The notes beneath the pieces were generated by a model. That model did no database searches and was not told the origin of the DNA. It worked only from the letters and a program-made list of their open reading frames with translations. From assembly GCA_011523115.1 (NCBI GenBank), contig WTHO01000136.1:1-15569 (forward strand): a stretch of DNA of 15,569 bases, in the 5' to 3' direction. Position 1 is the stretch's first letter; each line of letters begins with the position of its first letter. Of the stretch, positions 9,623 through 15,569 are shown piece by piece. The position numbers and the translations under genes were made by a program. Source of the stretch: Halieaceae bacterium. Its GTDB lineage: Bacteria; Pseudomonadota; Gammaproteobacteria; Pseudomonadales; Halieaceae.

Positions 9623-10858
9623 TCAGAGCTGCAAAAGAATCCTGGCAGGATCTTCAATCAGACCCTTAATGTTGACCAAAAACTGCACCGCCGTCCTGCC
9701 GTCGACCAAACGATGGTCGTAGGATAAAGCGAGATACATCATGGGCTGGATCACCACCTCCCCATCCATCGCAATTGGACGCTCCTGAATCGTATGCATA
9801 CCCAAAATCCCGGTCTGGGGCGGATTAAGAATAGGGGTGGATAACAGGGAGCCAAATACCCCGCCGTTTGAGACGGTAAAGGTACCGCCGGTCATATCCT
9901 CAATAGTCAGCTTTTTGTCGCGTGCCTTCGCACCAAAATTTGCGATCGCCGCCTCGACGTCCGCGATGCTCATGAAATCAGCGTCACGGAGGACGGGCAC
10001 CACGAGACCCTCCTCCACGGATACCGCAACACCGATATCCTGATACCCGTGATACACCACGTCATTCCCGTCGATCGACGCATTCACTTCAGGAAAGCGC
10101 TTTAAGGCCTCGCATGCGGCTTTCACAAAAAACCCCATGAACCCGAGACGGGTACCGTTGTGGACCGATTCAAACTCATCGCGATACTGCCGGCGGAGTT
10201 TCATGAGCGGCGCCATATTGACCTCATTAAATGTGGTCAGCATGGCCGTTTGCTGAGTGGCCCCCAAGAGTCGCTCGGCGATCCGCGCACGCATTCGGGT
10301 CATGGGTACGCGTTTTTCCACTCGCTCACTGGTCGGCCCGTCGATATCGATCTCCGAGGGTTGAGCGGCGGGCGCTGCCGTCGTCTCAGTAGCTACTGCC
10401 TGCTTGATGTGCGACAACACATCCTCTTTGAGCAATCTGCCTCCCTTTCCAGTCGCTGCGATACTTTCCGGGGACAGCCCGTGCTCATCGAGCAACGCCC
10501 GTACTGCGGGACCCATTGGCACAGTTTCAGAGGGTACGTTCGCAGAAGACGCCTCCGCCGACACAGGCCCCTGATCAGGCTCGGATACCGCAGGCTGTTC
10601 ATCAGATTTTGAGGGCGCATCGCCGGGCGCAAGGGTTGCCAGCACTGCCTCGCTGGCAATCGTCTCACCCTCGGCAACGATAATGGCGTCAATCACTCCC
10701 GGCTCGGGCGCGACCACCTCCATAACGACCTTGTCGGTCTCAATTTCTACCAACAATTCATCCCGCGCCACCGCTTCACCCGGCTGCTTGTGCCAGGTAG
10801 CGACCACACCATCGGCAACGGACTCCGGAAAAGTCGGCGCCTTGATTTCGACTGTCAT
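9623..10858 (-). CDS. sucB: 2-oxoglutarate dehydrogenase E2, dihydrolipoyl succinyltransferase
   Basis: SucB forms the 24-mer core of the 2-oxoglutarate dehydrogenase complex and transfers the succinyl group to CoA. It has 411 aa and one lipoyl domain (about 1-80) with the lipoylated lysine Lys43 in [11 protein letters not shown]. An acidic/alanine-rich linker follows (about 80-112), then a peripheral subunit-binding domain (about 113-150, [12 protein letters not shown]...[11 protein letters not shown]), a second linker, and the catalytic domain from about 183 with DHRLVDGR at 381-388 (His382, Asp386). Start ATG 10858 has GGGGA about 8 nt upstream, 15 nt after sucA. It ends with TGA TAA in tandem. 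Confidence 0.98.
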   Translation of the reverse strand: MTVEIKAPTFPESVADGVVATWHKQPGEAVARDELLVEIETDKVVMEVVAPEPGVIDAIIVAEGETIASEAVLATLAPGDAPSKSDEQPAVSEPDQGPVSAEASSANVPSETVPMGPAVRALLDEHGLSPESIAATGKGGRLLKEDVLSHIKQAVATETTAAPAAQPSEIDIDGPTSERVEKRVPMTRMRARIAERLLGATQQTAMLTTFNEVNMAPLMKLRRQYRDEFESVHNGTRLGFMGFFVKAACEALKRFPEVNASIDGNDVVYHGYQDIGVAVSVEEGLVVPVLRDADFMSIADVEAAIANFGAKARDKKLTIEDMTGGTFTVSNGGVFGSLLSTPILNPPQTGILGMHTIQERPIAMDGEVVIQPMMYLALSYDHRLVDGRTAVQFLVNIKGLIEDPARILLQL

Positions 10859-10873
10859 GACAGCGTCCCCATA

Positions 10874-13741
10874 TTAAAATCCCCAGGGCATGGGCCCCAG
10901 CGCTTCATCAATAAACTGTTCCTGCTCGCGTAAATGCAGCGCCGAGTACCCGGCGGCGGCAGACGCAGAGGGCTCCCTGCCGACGTAGCGCAGATAGACA
11001 TCCACTTTCTCTCTCCGGACGACGGTAGAGAGACGGCTTTGCATCGCATACCAGGATCCCTGGTTCTTCGGCTCTTCCTGCATCCAGACAGCATCCTCGA
11101 TGTTGGGATATCGGCCCAGCACGGCTTGAAGATCCAGTCGGGGAAAGGGGTACATCTGTTCGATTCTGATGATGGCGATGTCGTCAATTTCCCGCTCACG
11201 CCGCGCAGCCCGCAAATCGTAAAAGACCTTCCCCGAGCACAGCACAACGCGCTTCACCCCGGCGGGGTCCAGCGCATCGGTCTCGTCAATAACGGTCTGA
11301 AAGGTACCCTCGGCAAGTTCCTCAAGTTGGGAGACGGCTTCTTTGTGCCGGAGCAAGCTTTTTGGCGTCATCACGATCAGGGGCTTGCGCAGCGGTCTGA
11401 TCGCCTGCCGTCGAAGCATGTGAAACACTTGAGCCGGCGTACTGGGTATGCAAACCTGAATGTTGTCCTCGGCACACAGTTGCAAGAACCGCTCTAATCG
11501 CGCAGACGAATGCTCCGGACCCTGCCCTTCGTAACCATGTGGTAACAGCATCGTCAAACCACACAAGCGACTCCACTTGTTCTCACCGCTGGAGATGAAT
11601 TGATCAATGACGACCTGAGCGCCATTGGCAAAGTCGCCAAACTGTGCCTCCCAGACGACGAGGCCTGTTGGCGAGGTTGTGGCGTAACCGTATTCAAAGG
11701 CCAACACGGCTTCTTCAGATAGCAAGGAGTCATAGATGCGGAATGATGCTTGCCCCTCAGCAACGTGCATAAGCGGGATATGAGTGTCTCCATCGCGCTG
11801 CCCATGTAGCACCGCATGGCGGTGACTGAAGGTGCCACGCCCTACATCTTGTCCCGTGAGGCGAACCGGATAACCCTCATCTAGCAGAGAGGCGTAAGCC
11901 ATCGTCTCTGCGAAGCCCCAATTCACCTCTTGCGCACCTGCGCCCATTTTCAGACGATCCGCGAGGAGTTTCTTTACGACGCGATGCACGGCAAAGCCGT
12001 CGGGAACCGTATTGAGTTGCTCCGACAACGCTTTCAACTGAGTGATCGGCACTGATGTCTCGGCGGCGACGTCCCAACGGTGACCCAAATAGGGAGACCA
12101 ATCGACAAACATCGCCTTATTGGGCTCAGATACCAGGGAGCTCACCAGAGGCTCATCCCGCTCCAGCGCCACGCGATATTGCTCTACCCACTCTGCGTCT
12201 TCCTGCTCCGTTAATAATCCGGCGTTGATCAGACGTTCAGCGTAGAGCGAGCGTGTAGACGGGTGAGATTTGATTTTCTCGTACATCGCCGGCTGGGTAA
12301 CAGAGGGCTCATCGGCCTCGTTATGCCCACGGCGCCGGTAGCAGACGAGGTCAATGACGACATCTTTGTTAAATTGATTTCGGTAGTCCACCGCCAACTG
12401 CGTGACGAATACGACCGCCTCGGGATCGTCTCCGTTGACATGAAAAATGGGCGCCTGCACCATCTTGGCGATGTCGGTGCAGTATTCCGTAGAGCGCGCA
12501 TCGGCGCGCTCGCTGGTCGTAAAGCCGATCTGGTTGTTCAGCACAATGTGCAAGGTGCCACCGGTGCGGTAAGCCCGGGTTTGGGACATCTGGAAGGTTT
12601 CCATCACCACACCCTGCCCCGCAAAGGCCGCATCACCATGAATGACGATGGGCACGACTGAATCCCCCGAGGCGTCCTCCCGGCGATCCTGTCTTGCCCG
12701 CACAGATCCTTCCACCACGGGCGACACGATTTCAAGGTGGGACGGATTGAAAGCGAGAGAGAGGTGAACCTCCCCACCCGGCGTCATCATGTTTGACGAG
12801 AACCCCTGATGGTATTTGACGTCACCAGAGCCCGAGTAAGTTGCTTTGCCCTCGAACTCATCGAAAAGATGGACCGGATTCTTGCCAAGAATGTTGACAA
12901 GCATATTGAGGCGCCCGCGGTGAGCCATTCCGATACAGATTTCTTTTGCTCCGTAACCACCGATCCGCTGGATTGCCTCAGCCATCATTGGCACCAGACT
13001 CTCTCCTCCCTCGAGTCCGAATCGCTTGGTACCCGGATATTTTGAGCCCAGGGAGCGCTCTAGGCCCTCCGCACCGTTCAATTGACGGAGGATGTTCAGT
13101 CGCCGTTGGGTGGCAAACTCCGGCGCGCTCCTGACCGCCTCCATACGACTCATAATCCAGTGCCGCTCTTCCGTATCGACGATGTGCATAAACTCAGCGC
13201 CAACCTGAGCGCAGTAGGTGCTCTCGAGGTCGGAGCGGATCTGGGCAAGCGTCGCCTCGGCGCGCCCAAAGTAAACGGTCCCAACCTGAAACGTGGTGTC
13301 GAGATCAGCCTCACTTAACTCATGAAAAGACAGCGTAAGATCTGGCACGTCAGGGCGCTCGTTAAGCGCCAACGGGTCGAGTTTTGCCTGCTGATGTCCC
13401 CGCTGACGATAAGCGGATATCAATTGCACAACGCGCACTTGCTTGCGTTCGTACTCGGTGGCATGCGAGTCGTGTGAGACTGTCGCGTCGGTGCGAACAC
13501 GCATTTTTGAAATGCGGGCAAACCGGTCTCTCAGTACCGAGTGCGGCACATCGTGAATCGAGGTTGTCTCGGTGGCAACGCGAGGCAGTTGATCGAAATA
13601 GTCTCGCCACTCCGGCGGAATGCCATTAGGGTCTTGAAGATAAGCCTCATACAGGGCGTCAACATATTCAGCGTTGCCGCCGGCAATGTGCGAGCTGGCC
13701 CACAAAGCCAGCATGCCTGGTAAAGATGTTGCCTGAGTCAC
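10874..13741 (-). CDS. sucA: 2-oxoglutarate dehydrogenase E1 component
   Basis: SucA is the thiamine-diphosphate E1 that decarboxylates 2-oxoglutarate and succinylates the lipoyl group of SucB. At 955 aa it is slightly longer than E. coli (933). The N-terminal segment WASSHIAGGNAEYVDALYEA fits the family's E2-binding end. Further motifs are GMAHRGRLNML at 271-281, the ThDP motif beginning GDAAFAGQG at 369 and ending LNNQIGF at 401-407, RRGHNEADEPS at 470-480, and a C-terminal half with HGYEGQGPEHSSARLERFLQ. The start is GTG at 13739-13741, with AGGGGG (plus CCCCCT, 13747-13752) 5 nt upstream. An ATG at codon 10 is the alternative but has no well-placed ribosome binding site. It is preceded by a 244-bp gap after sdhB. 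Confidence 0.98.
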   Translation of the reverse strand: MTQATSLPGMLALWASSHIAGGNAEYVDALYEAYLQDPNGIPPEWRDYFDQLPRVATETTSIHDVPHSVLRDRFARISKMRVRTDATVSHDSHATEYERKQVRVVQLISAYRQRGHQQAKLDPLALNERPDVPDLTLSFHELSEADLDTTFQVGTVYFGRAEATLAQIRSDLESTYCAQVGAEFMHIVDTEERHWIMSRMEAVRSAPEFATQRRLNILRQLNGAEGLERSLGSKYPGTKRFGLEGGESLVPMMAEAIQRIGGYGAKEICIGMAHRGRLNMLVNILGKNPVHLFDEFEGKATYSGSGDVKYHQGFSSNMMTPGGEVHLSLAFNPSHLEIVSPVVEGSVRARQDRREDASGDSVVPIVIHGDAAFAGQGVVMETFQMSQTRAYRTGGTLHIVLNNQIGFTTSERADARSTEYCTDIAKMVQAPIFHVNGDDPEAVVFVTQLAVDYRNQFNKDVVIDLVCYRRRGHNEADEPSVTQPAMYEKIKSHPSTRSLYAERLINAGLLTEQEDAEWVEQYRVALERDEPLVSSLVSEPNKAMFVDWSPYLGHRWDVAAETSVPITQLKALSEQLNTVPDGFAVHRVVKKLLADRLKMGAGAQEVNWGFAETMAYASLLDEGYPVRLTGQDVGRGTFSHRHAVLHGQRDGDTHIPLMHVAEGQASFRIYDSLLSEEAVLAFEYGYATTSPTGLVVWEAQFGDFANGAQVVIDQFISSGENKWSRLCGLTMLLPHGYEGQGPEHSSARLERFLQLCAEDNIQVCIPSTPAQVFHMLRRQAIRPLRKPLIVMTPKSLLRHKEAVSQLEELAEGTFQTVIDETDALDPAGVKRVVLCSGKVFYDLRAARREREIDDIAIIRIEQMYPFPRLDLQAVLGRYPNIEDAVWMQEEPKNQGSWYAMQSRLSTVVRREKVDVYLRYVGREPSASAAAGYSALHLREQEQFIDEALGPMPWGF

Positions 13742-13908
13742 CCGCGCCCCCTAATTGTAAATCGACTGACCGACTGGGACGATGCGCCCCGCCGATCTTT
13801 ATCTGTCGACTACCGGCGGCTAGTGTACGAGAACTTTCACCACAGCGCGCGCCTCAACAACGGCATGCCGCCCATTTAAACGGGGAATGTTGCGACTTCA
13901 AGAGAGAT

Positions 13909-13942
13909 ATAACCCGCGGTTATGAGATTCATAACCGCGGTT
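13909..13942. repeat. inverted repeat made of two AACCGCGGTT-type palindromes
   Basis: CCGCGGTTATGA (13914-13925) and its exact reverse complement TCATAACCGCGG (13929-13940) flank a 3-nt GAT loop. Each arm also contains its own palindrome: ATAACC-CGC-GGTTAT at 13909-13923 and AACCGCGGTT at 13933-13942, with centres about 21 bp apart, two helical turns. Such a layout suits two dimers of a regulator on one DNA face. As RNA it would also fold into a strong hairpin, but no U-run follows on either strand, so a terminator is unlikely. Confidence 0.75.
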
Positions 13943-13946
13943 TCAA
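13919..13946 (-). promoter_or_regulatory. possible sucA promoter overlapping the palindromes
   Basis: On the minus strand TTGAAA (plus 13941-13946, 5 of 6 to TTGACA) and CATAAC (plus 13919-13924, 4 of 6 to TATAAT) are 16 bp apart. They fall on the two palindrome copies, so a bound protein would block them. A second pair, TTGAAG (13896-13901) and TTAAAT (13874-13879), also 16 bp apart, is an alternative. Both are weak matches judged by eye. Confidence 0.3.
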
Positions 13947-13985
13947 AGAGGTTTATAAATGGAGGATATGGTTTACTAAAACTGC

Positions 13986-14693
13986 TCAGGTGGCCCGGTT
14001 TAAAAGCATGGTGCGGATATGCCCAATGGCTTTGGTGGGATTCAAGCCCTTTGGGCACACGTTGACGCAGTTCTGAATACCATGGCACCGAAACACGCTG
14101 AAGGGGTCGTCCAGCTTTGCTAGGCGGTCTTCAGTCGCCGTATCACGGCTGTCGGCAAGAAACCGATAAGCCTGGAGCAACCCCGCGGGCCCGACGAAGC
14201 GGTCCGGGTTCCACCAAAAAGAAGGACAACTTGTGGAGCAACAAGCGCATAAGATGCACTCATAAAGCCCGTCTAGCTGCGCACGCTCTTCAGGAGTCTG
14301 CAACCGTTCGATCGCGGGAGCAGGAGTAGGATTTTGCAAATACGGCTGGACCTTTTCGTACTGCGCGTAAAACAAGCTCATGTCCACGACCAAGTCCCGG
14401 ATAACGGGCAGACCCGGCAATGGCCTAATCACCAGCTTCTCGCCTTTCACCGTCTCTGACAGCGGCGTTATGCAAGCGAGGCCGTTTTTACCATTCATAT
14501 TGAGCCCGTCTGAACCACAGACCCCTTCCCGGCAACTCCGGCGATACGTCACACTGCCATCGTGCTCGGCTTTGATCAGTTCAAGCACGTCGAGGACCAT
14601 GAGATCCCGCCCGCCGGTGTCGACAGAAAAATCCTCCATGAACGGCGCGTCGTCCGTCTCGGGGTTATAGCGATAAAGGCTGACTTGTAGCAT
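13986..14693 (-). CDS. sdhB: succinate dehydrogenase iron-sulfur subunit
   Basis: SdhB carries electrons from the SdhA flavin to the quinone site of membrane complex II. The 235 aa are close to E. coli (238). The [2Fe-2S] domain has CREGVCGSD at 54-62 and Cys74, giving ligand positions Cys54, Cys59, Asp62 and Cys74. The C-terminal ferredoxin-like domain has CILCACCSTSCP at 146-157 and FRCHGIQNCVNVCPKGLNP at 201-219. By E. coli alignment Cys146, Cys149, Cys152 and Cys213 bind [4Fe-4S], and Cys156, Cys203 and Cys209 bind [3Fe-4S]. The ATG at 14693 is 21 nt after the sdhA stop, with GGGGAG a little far upstream (about 11 nt). The 244-bp regulatory gap before sucA follows. Confidence 0.98.
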   Translation of the reverse strand: MLQVSLYRYNPETDDAPFMEDFSVDTGGRDLMVLDVLELIKAEHDGSVTYRRSCREGVCGSDGLNMNGKNGLACITPLSETVKGEKLVIRPLPGLPVIRDLVVDMSLFYAQYEKVQPYLQNPTPAPAIERLQTPEERAQLDGLYECILCACCSTSCPSFWWNPDRFVGPAGLLQAYRFLADSRDTATEDRLAKLDDPFSVFRCHGIQNCVNVCPKGLNPTKAIGHIRTMLLNRAT

Positions 14694-14714
14694 GTTTCCG
14701 TTGCTCCCCAGTAC

Positions 14715-15569
14715 TCAGTAGCTTCTTGCCTTGGGCTGAAAACTCTCGACGGTATGCGGCGTAAAGTTCACGCCCCGCTTTGATACCTGCTTCCCGTCAC
14801 TGTGATACAGCGAGTGGCAGAGCCAGTTTTCGTCATCCCGCTCTGTAAAGTCTTCTCGCGCGTGCGCCCCGCGGCTCTCATCACGCGCCTCCGCAACTAT
14901 AGCCGTCGCCTCTGCCGTCTCAAACAGGTTCTGCAGTTCCAGGCACTCAATGCGTGAGGTATTAAAAGCACTTGAGCGATCCGCCAACGCGACGTTCTCT
15001 ACTCGTCCACGGAGATCGGCCAACTTGGCAATGCCTTCTCGCATGAACTCACCCGTTCGGAAAACGCCAAAATGGTTCTGCATAATCTCCTGCAGCTCAT
15101 GTCGCAGCGGCGCCACCTGCTCGCCCGTTTCACGCTGGTTCAAGGCGTTTAACCTGCTCCCCGCTTCTTCGATATCTGTTTGAGACGCATCGCGCAGTTC
15201 GATGCCCTCGCGGAGCGCCTTCTCGATATAGAGCCCCGATGCGCGACCAAAAACCACCAGGTCAAGCAAGGAATTCCCCCCCAATCGGTTAGCGCCATGG
15301 ACAGAGACACAGGCCACTTCGCCACATGCGTAAAGCCCCGGAATAATCACGTCGTTACCGCTGTCGTCGACGGTCAACGCCTGACCGTGCACATTTGTCG
15401 GGATTCCGCCCATCATGTAATGGCAGGTTGGCACAACCGGAATCGGTTCTTTCACAGGGTCAACGTGCGCGAAGGTCCTGCTCAGCTCACAGATCCCGGG
15501 TAGACGGGACTCAAGTACTTCTTCACCGAGGTGGTCGAGTTTGAGCTTCACGTGATCGCCATTTGGTCC
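14715..15569 (-). CDS. sdhA: succinate dehydrogenase flavoprotein subunit, C-terminal half
   Basis: SdhA oxidises succinate to fumarate with covalent FAD on the cytoplasmic face of complex II. Only the last 284 residues are in the window, beginning in frame at the right edge (GPNGDHVKL), of a usual length near 590. The true start lies beyond the edge. PTCHYMMGGIPTN contains the histidine equivalent to E. coli His354, and VHGANRLGGNSLLDLVVFGR the arginine equivalent to Arg399, both substrate-contacting. The C-terminal ESRGAHAREDFTERDDENW region and the terminal basic SY ending match the E. coli protein closely. The FAD-linkage histidine and dinucleotide fold are outside the window. sdhC and sdhD are expected further right. 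Confidence 0.97.
   Translation of the reverse strand, partial: GPNGDHVKLKLDHLGEEVLESRLPGICELSRTFAHVDPVKEPIPVVPTCHYMMGGIPTNVHGQALTVDDSGNDVIIPGLYACGEVACVSVHGANRLGGNSLLDLVVFGRASGLYIEKALREGIELRDASQTDIEEAGSRLNALNQRETGEQVAPLRHELQEIMQNHFGVFRTGEFMREGIAKLADLRGRVENVALADRSSAFNTSRIECLELQNLFETAEATAIVAEARDESRGAHAREDFTERDDENWLCHSLYHSDGKQVSKRGVNFTPHTVESFQPKARSY

Larger units (their letters stand above)
13742..13985 (-). other. sdhB-sucA intergenic region
   Basis: This 244-bp non-coding gap is by far the longest break in the TCA operon. It contains the inverted repeat at 13909-13942, promoter-like hexamers overlapping or just downstream of it, and the sucA ribosome binding site. No intrinsic terminator (GC stem plus U-run) is visible after sdhB, so read-through from sdh into suc is possible. 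No open frame of convincing length or coding character lies inside. Confidence 0.6.

Noticed and set aside
13914..13940. The sdhB-sucA hairpin as an intrinsic terminator
   Set aside because: Neither strand has a U-run after the stem, and the arms are themselves palindromic, which fits a DNA site better.

Overview
This window comes from a gammaproteobacterium. The evidence is the gene order sdhAB-sucAB-lpd-sucCD, the prmB-aroC pair, and proteins (FolE, SdhA, SdhB, HtpG) that read very close to what I recall of the Escherichia coli and Pseudomonas versions. A marine group such as Cellvibrionales/Halieaceae would fit, but that is only an impression. The DNA is moderately GC-rich and densely coding. 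I found no insertion sequence, phage gene, tRNA, rRNA or CRISPR array. The content is core metabolism, and I do not see an undescribed multi-gene system here.

Layout from left to right. (1) Positions 1-1673, minus strand: prmB (L3 glutamine methyltransferase) followed by aroC (chorismate synthase), which runs off the left edge. (2) 1674-1952: a 279-bp divergent gap with the prmB start region and a long folE leader. (3) 1953-2639, plus strand: folE (GTP cyclohydrolase I), the only clear plus-strand gene. It meets the next unit tail to tail with 1 bp between stop codons. (4) 2641-5897, minus strand: htpG (Hsp90), then sixA (phosphohistidine phosphatase), then an alpha/beta hydrolase, packed with gaps or overlaps of a few bases. 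They sit behind a good sigma-32-type heat-shock promoter at 5952-5980. (5) 6002-6027: a strong intrinsic terminator closing the TCA operon. (6) 6064-15569, minus strand: the TCA operon sdhA(partial)-sdhB-sucA-sucB-lpd-sucC-sucD. sdhC and sdhD would be expected beyond the right edge.

Functionally, the right two thirds encode three consecutive TCA steps. 2-oxoglutarate dehydrogenase (SucA E1, SucB E2, Lpd E3) makes succinyl-CoA, SucCD converts it to succinate with nucleotide triphosphate formation, and SdhAB oxidises succinate to fumarate. The 244-bp gap between sdhB and sucA is the only large break in the operon. It holds a perfect 12-bp-arm inverted repeat built from two copies of an AACCGCGGTT-like palindrome about 21 bp apart, overlapping promoter-like hexamers. 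This is the most plausible internal control point and the most interesting non-coding signal in the window.
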